Source: Pelagibius sp964472095 (GTDB lineage: Bacteria > Pseudomonadota > Alphaproteobacteria > Kiloniellales > Kiloniellaceae). Taken from it: 64,000 nucleotides of DNA. The notes under the pieces were generated by a model. That model worked only from the letters and a program-made list of their open reading frames with translations. It was not told the origin of the DNA and ran no database searches. Location of the stretch: NCBI GenBank assembly GCA_964472095.1, contig CAYYIV010000013.1:1-64000 (forward strand). Reading direction: 5' to 3'. Positions 1 to 9,003 of the stretch are shown in pieces. Position 1 is the stretch's first letter. Every line of letters starts with the position of its first letter. The translations under genes and the position numbers were made by a program.

Positions 1-324
1 GAAGCGCTGCCGAGCCGCGAGGCGGAGGTCAACCAGCTGATGGGCGTGAAGCGCAGGGGTCCGCTGCGCGAGGCGCCGGCCACCCTGCGCGCCGCCTTCG
101 CGCGGGAATCGCGTCCGGGCGACCGCCGCTCCGTCGACATGCTGGTGAAGATGAAACTGCGCATCGAGCAGGCCGACATGCCGGGCGGTCTGGCGCAGTT
201 GCTGGCCCTGGCCACCGAATCCAGCCGGCAGGACAGACTGGAGCCGCCCAAGTCGGACAATGGGGGGAAGAACGGCCGCAAGGCGGACGGCAGGTCCAGT
301 CGGAGCAAGTCCGATGTCAAGTGA
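1..324 (+). CDS. Hypothetical protein, 5' end outside window
   Basis: The open frame runs from base 1 without a stop, so the N-terminus lies before the window; the visible part is 107 residues ending at TGA 322-324. An internal ATG at 40 exists, but the reading frame continues upstream of it. The protein is charged, with a Lys/Arg/Ser-rich and probably disordered tail over its last 35 residues. I do not recognise a family. It is followed after 24 bases by a small zinc-ribbon gene and then an unrecognised 337-residue protein on the same strand, so the three may form one unit. Confidence 0.6.
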   Translation, partial: EALPSREAEVNQLMGVKRRGPLREAPATLRAAFARESRPGDRRSVDMLVKMKLRIEQADMPGGLAQLLALATESSRQDRLEPPKSDNGGKNGRKADGRSSRSKSDVK

Positions 325-348
325 CGGCAGCCTCGGGAGACACCGGCG

Positions 349-618
349 ATGACGGCACTGCCACCCGGGCGCATTCCCTGTCCCGACTGCGGGCAGTCCC
401 TGGCGCTGCCCATCGAGGCGGTGCTCGCCGGCCGCCCCATCCTCTGTGCGGGCTGCGGCCTCGAGTTGCAGGTCAAACGCCGGGACTCCGAGGCTGCTCT
501 CTCCGCCCTCGGCCGCTGGTGGAGCGAGACCGCGCCGGCGCGTGCGGCGGCCGAGGCCATTCCCGCCGAGCCCGCCGGCGGGGTCTCCGGCCGTCGGGGG
601 CGGCGGCCACGCCGCTGA
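349..618 (+). CDS. Small double-CxxC zinc-ribbon protein
   Basis: An 89-residue protein with two Cys pairs, CPDCG near residue 11 and CAGCG near residue 35, spaced as in a zinc ribbon. The remainder is Ala/Pro/Arg-rich and looks disordered. A GGGAGA sequence precedes the ATG at 349. The gene lies between a truncated unknown frame and a larger unknown gene, all rightward. Zinc binding is inferred from the cysteines; the biological role is unknown. An alternative frame (321-638) over the same DNA has no recognisable motif and was not called. Confidence 0.55.
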   Translation: MTALPPGRIPCPDCGQSLALPIEAVLAGRPILCAGCGLELQVKRRDSEAALSALGRWWSETAPARAAAEAIPAEPAGGVSGRRGRRPRR

Positions 619-625
619 ACCTGTC

Positions 626-1639
626 TTGTCCGAAGTGAGCGCTGCCGCAAGCCGATTCCGCCCCTGGCTCGACGATCCCGGCCCCTGGCCCGACTGGCGC
701 CTCGAGGCCGGGGAGCAGCAGGCCTTCGCCGCCGCGCTGACCGCCGGGGCGGCGTTGGCCGCCGAGCGCCTGTCGAACCTCTATGGCGCGCAGGCCGAGA
801 CCTTCGGTGCCACCGCCCTGGTCCGGGCGCTGGCGGCCCAGGCCCTGTCGGAATCCGACCTGCAGTCCGCGGCGCTGGTGATCGCCGCAGCGGACCATCA
901 CCATGCCCGCCTAGACGTGCCGCGGTTGGGTGCCGGCGGCCTGACCGACCCGGCGAACCGCAAGCGATGGCATCAACTGCGGCCCTACCTCGTCGCCCGC
1001 GCCCTCGTCATGCTGCAGGACAACGCCGCCGATGCGCTGATGTGGCGCGCCATCTTCGGGCGGGTGGCGGAGGATTGGGTGCCGGTGGCGCAGCTGACCC
1101 GGGCCATCCACCAGGAACTCAGCGCCAGCGGGCTGTTCAGCGACGTCCAGGTAACGCTGGAGCTGAACCCGCCGGTGGCCGGCGGCGGGCGCTGGATTGC
1201 GCTCCAAAGCAAGGGGGCGCTGGCTGAACTGCGCCGCCGCCTGCGGTCGCGCGAGGCTTGTCTGGTCGAGCTGATCCGTGATGCCGAGGCGGCTCCGCCA
1301 GCGATCGAGCTGGCGGTGGCTTATCGCCTGGAGGACGAACTGACCCTGGGCCGCGACGGCGTCGAGCGTGTCAGGCTGTGGCTTTACGACCCGCGCCGCG
1401 GCGACGCGGCCGTGAGCCTGCGGCTCACCCTGGCCGAAGACCGCCTGCAGGCGATCGAGCTGCCGGCCGCCGAAGGGCGTCCCGCGGTGAAAGCGCTGCG
1501 CCTGGTGAAACTGGCGGTGGTCGAGGCGCCGTTCACCGGTTGGCGCCGCTGGCTCAGGCCGGTGCATCCTTGGGGTGCCCTCTGGTGGCTGCGGCGCGTC
1601 TGCCGGCTGGTCTTGACGCGCAAGCGAGAGCAGTCCTAG
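626..1639 (+). CDS. Hypothetical protein, unrecognised family
   Basis: The coding frame stays open upstream to 446, but that part would overlap the zinc-ribbon gene. TTG 626 or GTG 635 just after its stop are more economical starts; with TTG 626 the product is 337 residues. The sequence is Ala/Leu/Arg-rich and mixed alpha/beta. It has a His cluster (ADHHHAR) near residue 94 and a basic, Trp-rich C-terminus (WLRPVHPWGALWWLRR) that could touch a membrane. No signal peptide or known catalytic motif was seen. I do not recognise a family. Confidence 0.5.
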   Translation: MSEVSAAASRFRPWLDDPGPWPDWRLEAGEQQAFAAALTAGAALAAERLSNLYGAQAETFGATALVRALAAQALSESDLQSAALVIAAADHHHARLDVPRLGAGGLTDPANRKRWHQLRPYLVARALVMLQDNAADALMWRAIFGRVAEDWVPVAQLTRAIHQELSASGLFSDVQVTLELNPPVAGGGRWIALQSKGALAELRRRLRSREACLVELIRDAEAAPPAIELAVAYRLEDELTLGRDGVERVRLWLYDPRRGDAAVSLRLTLAEDRLQAIELPAAEGRPAVKALRLVKLAVVEAPFTGWRRWLRPVHPWGALWWLRRVCRLVLTRKREQS

Positions 1640-1809
1640 GACAGAGTTCCGCACGCCGCGACTCTCCCTCCGGTCCTTCGGCCTTCCCCTTCTGCAATTA
1701 AGGCTAGGAGTTCGGAATCGCCCTACCGCTTCACTTACTGAAGTTGAAGCGCGGTTCGCGAGGCAGGATGATCCCGCCGCCGCAGCTATACCCATGAGGA
1801 GGCAAAGCA

Positions 1810-2964
1810 ATGCCCCGGAAGATCGATCTGACCGCCCTGCTCGACGAGCTCGGCCCCAAATGCGCCGCGCGGGCGGCCGAGCACGACGCCAGCGACACCT
1901 TCGTGACCGAGAACTACCAGGCCCTGCGCGCCGCCAAGCTGTTCTCCGCCCAGATTCCCTTGGAAATCGGCGGCGGCGGCGCCGGCCACGGCGAGATGTG
2001 CGCTTTCCTGCGCGGCCTCGCGCAGTACTGCCCCGCCACCGCCCTGGCACTGTCCATGCACCAGCACCTGGTCGCCGCGGCGGTCGCCAACGATCGCGCC
2101 GGGCGCCCCGGGCGCAAGCTGCTGGACAAGGTGGCCGGCGAGGAGGCGATCCTGGTGAGCACCGGCGCCAACGACTGGCTGGAGTCCAACGGCAAGGCGG
2201 AGCGGGTCGACGGCGGCTTCCGCATCACCGCGGTGAAGCCCTTCGCCAGCGGCTCGCCGCTGGGCGACCTGCTGATTACCTCAGCGGCCTACGACGACCC
2301 CAAGGAGGGGCCGCAGGTGCTGCACTTCCCGCTGTCGCTGAAGTCCGATGGTGTCAGCTTCCTCGACGACTGGCAGACCTTCGGCATGCGAGGCACCGGT
2401 TCGCAGACCGTGAAGCTCGACGGCGTTTTCGTTGCGGAGGCTGCCGTTGCGCTGCGCCGGCCGCGTGGCCCCTTCCACCCCGCTTTCGCGGTTATCCTGA
2501 CGGTGGCCATGCCCCTCATCCTTTCTACCTACCTCGGTGTCGCACAGGCGGCCGCCGCCATTGCGCGCGAGCGTGCCAGGCAACGCCCCGACGATCCCGT
2601 TATGCCTGTCCTGGTCGGCGAGATGGAGAACCTGCTGGCGACCGCGGAGATCGCCACGGAGGACATGATTCGCCTCGCCAACGGTTTCGACTTCACGCCG
2701 TCGCTGGACCTCGCCAGCAAGGTTCTGGTGCGCAAGACCATTGCCGCCAATGCCGTCATCGCCACGGCGGAGAAGGCATTGGAGGTGGCCGGCGGCGCCG
2801 GCCTGTTCCGCAAGCTGGGGCTCGAAAGGCTGCTGCGCGATGCCCACGGTGCGCAGTTCCATCCGCTGCCGGAGAAGCGCCAGCAACTCTTCACCGGCCG
2901 CATTGCCATGGGCCTCGATCCCGTCAGCGGGCAGGCCGCGGAGGAGAAGCGCCAGGCGGCATAG
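1810..2964 (+). CDS. Acyl-CoA dehydrogenase family flavoprotein
   Basis: A 384-residue protein with the three-part acyl-CoA dehydrogenase fold: an N-terminal helical domain, a central beta domain (FGMRGTGSQTVKLDG around residues 195-210) and a C-terminal helical bundle ending RDAHGAQFHPLPEKRQ. The closing motif resembles the DszC/flavin-monooxygenase-like branch more than classical fatty acid dehydrogenases, so the reaction could be dehydrogenation or flavin-dependent oxygenation; the substrate is not evident. AGGAGG 8 bases before ATG 1810 fixes the start. A strong stem-loop follows the gene, so it is probably transcribed separately from the epimerase-family gene downstream. Confidence 0.85.
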   Translation: MPRKIDLTALLDELGPKCAARAAEHDASDTFVTENYQALRAAKLFSAQIPLEIGGGGAGHGEMCAFLRGLAQYCPATALALSMHQHLVAAAVANDRAGRPGRKLLDKVAGEEAILVSTGANDWLESNGKAERVDGGFRITAVKPFASGSPLGDLLITSAAYDDPKEGPQVLHFPLSLKSDGVSFLDDWQTFGMRGTGSQTVKLDGVFVAEAAVALRRPRGPFHPAFAVILTVAMPLILSTYLGVAQAAAAIARERARQRPDDPVMPVLVGEMENLLATAEIATEDMIRLANGFDFTPSLDLASKVLVRKTIAANAVIATAEKALEVAGGAGLFRKLGLERLLRDAHGAQFHPLPEKRQQLFTGRIAMGLDPVSGQAAEEKRQAA

Positions 2965-2972
2965 GGTCGGCA

Positions 2973-3016
2973 GCAAGGGGCCTCGGGCAGGCAGGAGCCC
3001 GCCCGCGGCCCCTTGC
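2973..3016 (+). terminator. GC-rich stem-loop after the acyl-CoA dehydrogenase gene
   Basis: A perfect 10-bp stem (GCAAGGGGCC at 2973-2982 with GGCCCCTTGC at 3007-3016) encloses a second 5-bp stem (CGGGC 2984-2988 with GCCCG 2997-3001). No U-run follows, so it may be a weak terminator or an mRNA-stabilising hairpin. It begins 9 bases after the upstream stop codon. Confidence 0.5.
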
Positions 3017-3077
3017 GCGCCACCCCGGTGAGCGACAAGCTGCGGACCGGCAGAATCGCAGCGTGGAGGCGGCCCCG

Positions 3078-4259
3078 GTGACCGTCGACTTTTCGGACCT
3101 CGGTTTCCTGGAAAGCCACATCCGGCGGACGCTGGCGTTCTATCGGCCAAACGTCTTCGATCCGGCTGGCGGCTTCTTCCAGCACTTCCGTGACGACGGC
3201 AGCGTCTACGATCGCGACACCCGGCACCTGGTGTCATCCACCCGCTTCGTCTTCAACTATGCCATGGCTGCCCGCCGCTTCGGCGATCCGGAGCATCTGG
3301 ACTGGGCCGCCCATGGTCTCGCCTTCCTCGAAGAGCGCCACCGCCAGCCCTCGGGCGGCTACGCCTGGGTGCTCGACGGCGACAGCGTGAAGGACGCCAC
3401 CAACCACTGCTACGGACTTGCCTTCGTGATGCTGGCCGGCGCGACGGCGCTGCTGGCCAGGCTGCCGCAGGGACGGGCGACGCTGGAACGCGCCTGGGAC
3501 CTCCTTGAAACCCACTTCTGGGATGCCGAACACGGCCTCTACCGGGACGAGGCCAGTCCCGACTTCGCCGTCATCAGCCCTTACCGCGGCCAGAACGCCA
3601 ACATGCACGCCTGCGAGGCCCTGCTCTGGGCTTTCGAGGCGACCGGGGAGCGGCACTACCTGGAGCGCGCGGCGCTGCTCGCCGACAACATCACGCGGCG
3701 CCAGGCGGCGCTCGCCGGCGGGCTCGTCTGGGAGCATTACGGTCCCGACTGGTCGGTCGACTGGGACTACAACCGCGACGACCCGAAGCACCTCTTCCGC
3801 CCTTGGGGCTTCCAGCCGGGCCACCAGACCGAGTGGGCGAAGCTACTGCTGATCCTCCACCGCCACGCACCCACCGACTGGCACCTACCGGTCGCGCGGC
3901 GCCTCTTCGACCGCGCGGTGGAAACCGCCTGGGACGAAGAGCACGGCGGCCTCTGCTATGGCTTCGATCCAGAGGGCCGCATCTGTGACGGCGACAAGTA
4001 CTTCTGGGTGCAGGCGGAGAGCTTCGCGGCCGCCAAGCTGCTGGAAGCCGCCACCGGCGATTCCCGCTACCGCGACTGGTACGACCACCTCTGGCAATAC
4101 AGCTGGGACCACATGGTGGATCATTGCTACGGCGCCTGGTTCCGGATTCTCACGCGCGGCAACCGGAAATACGACGACCTGAAGTCCCCCGCCGGCAAGA
4201 CCGACTATCACACCATGGGTGCCTGCTACGAGGTACTGCGGGCGCTGAAAGGCGGCTGA
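3078..4259 (+). CDS. AGE family epimerase/isomerase
   Basis: A 393-residue protein of the N-acylglucosamine 2-epimerase / mannose isomerase superfamily, an (alpha/alpha)6 barrel of the usual length. Family signatures are visible: RGQNANMHACEA (residues 170-181), QPGHQTEW (246-253) and DYHTMGACYE near the C-terminus. The conserved histidines act as acid/base in known members. GGAGG at 3065-3069 supports GTG 3078; an in-frame GTG at 3063 is possible. Cytosolic. Known members act on mannose, N-acylated hexosamines or cellobiose; which applies here cannot be read from sequence. Downstream M20 hydrolase and ABC importer genes suggest a scavenging role. Confidence 0.85.
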   Translation: MTVDFSDLGFLESHIRRTLAFYRPNVFDPAGGFFQHFRDDGSVYDRDTRHLVSSTRFVFNYAMAARRFGDPEHLDWAAHGLAFLEERHRQPSGGYAWVLDGDSVKDATNHCYGLAFVMLAGATALLARLPQGRATLERAWDLLETHFWDAEHGLYRDEASPDFAVISPYRGQNANMHACEALLWAFEATGERHYLERAALLADNITRRQAALAGGLVWEHYGPDWSVDWDYNRDDPKHLFRPWGFQPGHQTEWAKLLLILHRHAPTDWHLPVARRLFDRAVETAWDEEHGGLCYGFDPEGRICDGDKYFWVQAESFAAAKLLEAATGDSRYRDWYDHLWQYSWDHMVDHCYGAWFRILTRGNRKYDDLKSPAGKTDYHTMGACYEVLRALKGG

Positions 4260-4309
4260 CACCAAGTTTTCCCTTGGCTTGGATGGTCCTCTGGTACTAG
4301 GTGAAGACC

Positions 4310-5587
4310 ATGCACGATTCCCTGTTCCGCCGCATTGAGGCGAAGCGCGACGACCTGATCGCCCTGACCCAGAATCTCATTCGCTTTCCCACGGTGAACC
4401 CGCCGGGCGAGGCCTACACGCCCTGCGCCGAGTTTCTCGGCAGCCGTTTGCTGGCGCGCGGTTTTGACGTCTCCTATCACCGCGGCGAGGGCGAGGCCGG
4501 CGATTCGGATCGTTATCCGCGCACCAACGTGGTGGCGCGCAAGGAGGGCCGGCGGCCGGGTCCCTGCGTGCACTTCAACGGCCACATCGACGTGGTAGCG
4601 GTGGGCCAAGGCTGGAGCGTCGAGCCTTTCGCAGGCGTGGTGCGCGACGGTAAGGTCTACGGGCGCGGCGCCTGTGACATGAAGGGCGGCCTCGCCGCAG
4701 CGGTCATCGCCGTCGAGGCGCTGCTGGAAGAGCATGACAGCCTGCCCGGCGTGCTGGAGATCTCCGGCACCGTCGACGAGGAGTCCGGCGGCTACGGTGG
4801 CGTCGGTTACCTCGCCAAGCAGGGCTTCTTCTCGCGCCCACGCGTCGACCACGTGATCATCCCGGAGCCGCTTAACGTCGACCGCGTCTGCATCGGCCAC
4901 CGCGGCGTGTGGTGGGCGGAGGTGGAGACCCACGGCCGCATCGCCCATGGCTCCATGCCCTTCCTCGGCGACTGCGCGGTGCGGCACATGGGCGCCTTCC
5001 TGCAGAAGCTGGAGAGCGAGCTCTACCCGGCTCTGGCAAAGAAACGCACCGAGATGCCGGTGGTGCCGGAGGGCGCGCGCCAGTCGACCCTCAACATCAA
5101 CTCCATCCACGGCGGGCTCGGCGAGGACTTCGACGGTCTGCCGGCGCCACTGGTGCCGGATTCCTGCCGCCTGGTGCTCGACCGCCGATACCTCATCGAG
5201 GAAGACCCGGAGGAGGTAAAGCGGGAGGTCGTTGCGATTCTCGAAGGGCTGAAGCAGGGCCGGGCTGGCTTCGACTATGCGCTGCGCGAGGTGCTCGCCT
5301 TCCAGCCGACCATGACCGATCCCGCGGCGCCGGTGGTGCGCGCGGTTTCCGCGGCCATCGAGGAGGTGCTCGGCAGGCCGGCCCAGCAGGTGGTCTCGCC
5401 CGGCACCTACGACCAGAAGCACATCGTGCGGGTCGGCCACCTGGAGGACTGTATCGCCTACGGCCCCGGCATCCTCGACCTCGCTCATCAGCCGGACGAA
5501 TACGTCGGCATCGACGACATGGTGGCTTCGGCCAAGGTGATGGCGGCCGCGACTTTGGCGCTTTTGGGCGGGGCCGGGGACCGCTAA
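4310..5587 (+). CDS. ArgE/DapE family M20 deacylase
   Basis: A 425-residue metallohydrolase of the M20 family (acetylornithine deacetylase / succinyl-diaminopimelate desuccinylase group), which removes an acyl group or cleaves a small peptide with two metal ions. Metal-site motifs are in order: NGHIDVV, GRGACDMKGG, the catalytic TVDEESGG and a late LAHQPDEYV. AGGTGA at 4299-4304 favours ATG 4310 over the in-frame GTG at 4301. The gene sits 71 bases before a family 5 substrate-binding protein and a full ABC importer, so the likely job is to deacylate or split an imported compound. Confidence 0.85.
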   Translation: MHDSLFRRIEAKRDDLIALTQNLIRFPTVNPPGEAYTPCAEFLGSRLLARGFDVSYHRGEGEAGDSDRYPRTNVVARKEGRRPGPCVHFNGHIDVVAVGQGWSVEPFAGVVRDGKVYGRGACDMKGGLAAAVIAVEALLEEHDSLPGVLEISGTVDEESGGYGGVGYLAKQGFFSRPRVDHVIIPEPLNVDRVCIGHRGVWWAEVETHGRIAHGSMPFLGDCAVRHMGAFLQKLESELYPALAKKRTEMPVVPEGARQSTLNINSIHGGLGEDFDGLPAPLVPDSCRLVLDRRYLIEEDPEEVKREVVAILEGLKQGRAGFDYALREVLAFQPTMTDPAAPVVRAVSAAIEEVLGRPAQQVVSPGTYDQKHIVRVGHLEDCIAYGPGILDLAHQPDEYVGIDDMVASAKVMAAATLALLGGAGDR

Positions 5588-5658
5588 ACTCCGGTTTCAG
5601 CAGGAAAGGCGGCCGGTCTGACGCCCGGACCGCGGCACCACGGAGGCAGAGCAGAATC

Positions 5659-7155
5659 ATGAAGCAGCTAGTTGCGCGGGCCTGTGTTGCCGGTCTGCTC
5701 GCCGCCGGAATGCTGACTGGAGCTTCCGGCGCGGCGCTGGCCGCCAAGGACAGCCTGATCCTCGGCATGGTACTCGAGCCGCCGCACCTCGACCCCACCG
5801 CCGGCGCCGCCGCGGCCATAGACGAGGTGGTCTACGCCAACATCTTCGAGGGCCTGACCCGCATCGACCGCAAGGGCGAGGTGCAGCCGGCCCTGGCGCA
5901 GAGCTGGACCGTCAGCGATGACGGCCTCGTCTATACCTTCAAGCTGCATGACGGCGTGAAATTCCACGACGGCAGCGGCTTCGATTCCGCCGACGTGAAA
6001 TTCTCCCTCGAGCGGGCCATGGCGGAGGACAGCACCAACGCCCAGAAGGGCCTCTTCGCGATGATTGATTCTATCGAGGCGCTGGACGGGTCCACCGTGG
6101 CCGTCACCCTGAAGCAGGTCGCGGGCGACTTCCTCTTCAACCTCGGCTGGGGCGACGCGGTGATCGTGGCACCGGAAAGCGCCGAGGAAAACAAGAACAA
6201 CCCCGTCGGCACCGGCCCCTTCAAGTTTGACCGCTGGGTCAAGGGCGACCGCATCGAGATGTCGCGCAACCCGGACTACTGGGGCAAGGCGGCCGGGCTC
6301 GCCAAGGCGACCATCAAGATCATCCCCGACCCGGCGGCGGCCACCGCTGCGCTGCTGGCCGGCGACGTCGATGCCTTCGCCAACTTCCCGGCGCCCGAGG
6401 CGTTGGGGCAGTTCGAGGGCGATCCCCGCTTCACGGTGGCGATCGGCAGCACCGAGGGCGAGACCATCCTCGCCATGAACAACGCCGGTGCGGCCCTGAA
6501 GGACATTCGCGTGCGCCAGGCGCTGGCGCATGCCATCGACCGCAACGCGGTGATCGACGGCGCTATGTTCGGCTACGGCACGCCGATCGGCAGCCACTTC
6601 GCCCCGCACCATCCGGCCTATGTGGATCTGACCGGTCGCTATCCCTACGACCCGGAGCAGGCCAAGGCGCTGTTGGCCGAGGCCGGCTACGGCGAGGGCC
6701 TGACGCTCAGCCTCAAGCTGCCGCCGCCGAGCTACGCGCGGCGCAGTGGCGAGGTCGTCGCCGCACAGCTCGCCGTGGTCGGTGTGAAGGCGGAGATCAC
6801 CCAGGTCGAATGGGCGCAGTGGCTGGAGCAGGTCTTCAAGGGCAAGGACTACGACCTCACCATCGTCTCCCACACCGAGCCGATGGACATCGGCATCTAC
6901 GCCCGCGACGACTACTATTTCAACTACGATGACGCCGACTTCAAGGCTCTGATGACCGAGCTCGATGCCACAGTGGCCCCTGACGCGCGCTACAGCCTCC
7001 TCGCCGAGGCGCAGAAGAAGTTGGCCGAGGACTCGGTGAACGTCTTCCTCTTCCAGTTCGCCAAGTCGGGCGTGTGGAACAAAGACCTCGTCGGCCTCTG
7101 GGAGAACAGCCCGGTGCAGGCCAACGATCTCACAGAAGTGCACTGGAACAACTAG
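5659..7155 (+). CDS. ABC transporter substrate-binding protein, family 5
   Basis: A 498-residue periplasmic binding protein of the DppA/OppA (SBP_bac_5) family. It starts with a Sec signal peptide (MKQLVARACVAGLLAAG, cleavage expected near ALAAKD) and continues with family hallmarks such as LEPPHLDPT, YTFKLHDGVKFHDG and NNPVGTGPFKF. GGAGG lies 12 bases before ATG 5659. It captures peptides, opines or related small molecules and hands them to the two permeases encoded immediately downstream. Ligand specificity cannot be assigned from sequence. Confidence 0.92.
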   Translation: MKQLVARACVAGLLAAGMLTGASGAALAAKDSLILGMVLEPPHLDPTAGAAAAIDEVVYANIFEGLTRIDRKGEVQPALAQSWTVSDDGLVYTFKLHDGVKFHDGSGFDSADVKFSLERAMAEDSTNAQKGLFAMIDSIEALDGSTVAVTLKQVAGDFLFNLGWGDAVIVAPESAEENKNNPVGTGPFKFDRWVKGDRIEMSRNPDYWGKAAGLAKATIKIIPDPAAATAALLAGDVDAFANFPAPEALGQFEGDPRFTVAIGSTEGETILAMNNAGAALKDIRVRQALAHAIDRNAVIDGAMFGYGTPIGSHFAPHHPAYVDLTGRYPYDPEQAKALLAEAGYGEGLTLSLKLPPPSYARRSGEVVAAQLAVVGVKAEITQVEWAQWLEQVFKGKDYDLTIVSHTEPMDIGIYARDDYYFNYDDADFKALMTELDATVAPDARYSLLAEAQKKLAEDSVNVFLFQFAKSGVWNKDLVGLWENSPVQANDLTEVHWNN

Positions 7156-7177
7156 GCGGCGCAATGGCGCCGGCACC

Positions 7178-8134
7178 ATGGCCGTCTTCCTGCTGCAGCG
7201 CCTAGCCGCCTTCGTCATCACCCTGCTGGTCGCCAGCCTGGTGGTCTTCCTGGTGATGGAGGTGCTGCCCGGCGATCCGGCCGCCATCATGCTGGGGGTA
7301 AACGCGCGGGCTGACACCCTGGCGGCCCTGCGCAGCGAGATGGGGCTCGACCTGCCGGCGGCCCAGCGCTACCTGATCTGGCTGGGCGGCCTGATCAGCG
7401 GTGATCTCGGCACCAGCTACACCTACGGTGTGCCGGTCTGGGAACTGGTGCGCGAGCGTATCGGACTCTCCCTGCCGCTGGCCCTCATCGCCATCTGCCT
7501 CTCGACATTCATCGCCATTCCGCTCGGCGTGCTGGCGGCGGCGAAGCGCAACAAGGCCGCCGACGTCGGCGTCATGGGCTTCACCCAGCTCGGCATCGCG
7601 GTGCCGAACTTCTGGTTCGCCATCCTGCTTATCCTGCTCTTCGCGGTGCACTGGCAGGTGCTGCCGGCCGGCGGCTTCGCCGGTTGGGACGCCGGCTTCT
7701 GGCCCGCCCTGAAAACCCTGCTGCTGCCGGCGGTGGCTCTGGCGCTGCCGCAGGCTGCGATCCTCGCCCGCGTCACCCGCTCCTCCGTATTGGAGACCCT
7801 GGGCGAGGACTACGTCCGTACCGCGAGGGCCAAGGGCCTCACGCGCCGCGCCGCGCTGTGGCGCCACGCCCTGCGCAATGCCCTCATTCCAGTGGTCACC
7901 ATTATGGGGCTGCAGTTCTCTTTCCTGCTGGCCGGCACCATCATCATCGAGAATGTCTTCTACCTGCCGGGGCTCGGGCGCCTCATCTTCCAGGCCATCG
8001 CCCAGCGCGACCTCATCGTGGTGAAGGACCTGGTGATCCTGCTGGCCGCCTCGGTGATCGTCGTGAACTTTATCGTCGACCTGCTCTACGCGGTACTCGA
8101 CCCGCGCCTGCGCGGAGGCGGCCATGCCGAGTGA
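7178..8134 (+). CDS. ABC transporter permease, DppB/OppB type
   Basis: A 318-residue inner-membrane protein with six predicted membrane segments and the binding-protein-dependent transport domain, including an EAA-like loop (DYVRTARAKGLTRRAALWRHALRNALIP) that docks the ATPases. The first segment is FVITLLVASLVVFLVMEVLPG, typical of DppB. It begins 22 bases after the binding-protein gene and its end overlaps the next permease gene by 11 bases, so the two are translationally coupled. Confidence 0.92.
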   Translation: MAVFLLQRLAAFVITLLVASLVVFLVMEVLPGDPAAIMLGVNARADTLAALRSEMGLDLPAAQRYLIWLGGLISGDLGTSYTYGVPVWELVRERIGLSLPLALIAICLSTFIAIPLGVLAAAKRNKAADVGVMGFTQLGIAVPNFWFAILLILLFAVHWQVLPAGGFAGWDAGFWPALKTLLLPAVALALPQAAILARVTRSSVLETLGEDYVRTARAKGLTRRAALWRHALRNALIPVVTIMGLQFSFLLAGTIIIENVFYLPGLGRLIFQAIAQRDLIVVKDLVILLAASVIVVNFIVDLLYAVLDPRLRGGGHAE

Positions 8135-8996
8135 TATCGGATCGGGTGCGTCCGCCTCCTGGCGCGAATACTGGATGCGCGGGCGCAGTTCCGCCGGCTT
8201 CGTCATCGGCCTTGCCGTCACCGCGCTGGTGGTTGCCGTGGCGCTGGTCTCGCTGGTCTGGACGCCCTATCCGGTCGACGTCATGAACATTCCGGCCAAG
8301 CTGCAGCCACCGTCGGCGGCGCACTGGCTGGGCACCGACCAGTTCGGCCGCGACGTGCTCTCGCGGCTGATGGCCGGGGCGGTCAACTCTATCGCCGTCT
8401 CGCTGGTCGCCGTCGGCATTGGGGCGGGAATCGGCGTGCCGCTGGGCGCGCTGGCCGCCGCGCGGCGCGGGGTCATCGAGGAAGTGGTGATGCGCTTCAA
8501 CGACTTCACCTTCGCCTTTCCGGCGCTGCTGTCCGCCGTGATGATCACCGCCATTCTCGGGCCCGGCGCCATCAACTCGATCATCGCCATCGGCATCTTC
8601 AACATTCCGGTCTTCGCGCGGCTGACGCGCGGCGCCTCGCTCAGCTTGTGGAGGCGCGACTTCGTGCTGGCTGCTCGCGTTGCCGGCAAAGGGCACACGC
8701 GGATCGCCGTCGAGCACATCCTGCCCAACATCGCGAGCTTGCTCATCGTGCAGATGACCATCCAGTTTGCGCTGGCGATCCTGGCCGAGGCCGGCCTCAG
8801 CTACCTCGGCCTCGGCACCCAGCCGCCGGCACCGAGCTGGGGCAAGATGCTGAACGAGGCGCAGACCCTGATGTACCTCGCCCCGCAGCTCGCCATCTTC
8901 CCGGGCCTCGCCATCATGAGTACGGTGCTCGGGCTCAACCTGCTGGGCGACGGCCTGCGCGACCTGCTCGACCCGCGCCTCAGGCGCCTGCGGTGA
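8124..8996 (+). CDS. ABC transporter permease, DppC/OppC type
   Basis: A 290-residue second permease with an N-terminal membrane anchor (residues about 29-50), the extracytoplasmic HWLGTDQFGRDVLSRL motif characteristic of DppC/OppC, and a later EAA-like loop (FVLAARVAGKGHTRIAVEHILPN). It forms the membrane pore with the preceding DppB-type protein. ATG 8124 lies inside the end of the upstream gene. Confidence 0.92.
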   Translation: MPSDIGSGASASWREYWMRGRSSAGFVIGLAVTALVVAVALVSLVWTPYPVDVMNIPAKLQPPSAAHWLGTDQFGRDVLSRLMAGAVNSIAVSLVAVGIGAGIGVPLGALAAARRGVIEEVVMRFNDFTFAFPALLSAVMITAILGPGAINSIIAIGIFNIPVFARLTRGASLSLWRRDFVLAARVAGKGHTRIAVEHILPNIASLLIVQMTIQFALAILAEAGLSYLGLGTQPPAPSWGKMLNEAQTLMYLAPQLAIFPGLAIMSTVLGLNLLGDGLRDLLDPRLRRLR

Positions 8997-9003
8997 GGCG
9001 GCC

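Noticed and set aside
349..638. Frame 321-638 as an alternative to the zinc-ribbon gene
   Set aside because: No motif and no ribosome-binding site; the 349-618 frame has two well-spaced CxxC pairs.
1794..3077. Upstream part of the 821-codon frame that ends in the AGE enzyme
   Set aside because: It overlaps the acyl-CoA dehydrogenase gene in another frame and its translation is Arg/Ala-rich with no similarity; the AGE family fold begins at 3078.
4226..5488. 420-codon frame on the minus strand
   Set aside because: Antisense to the M20 deacylase, whose catalytic motifs are intact; the minus-strand product shows no motif.
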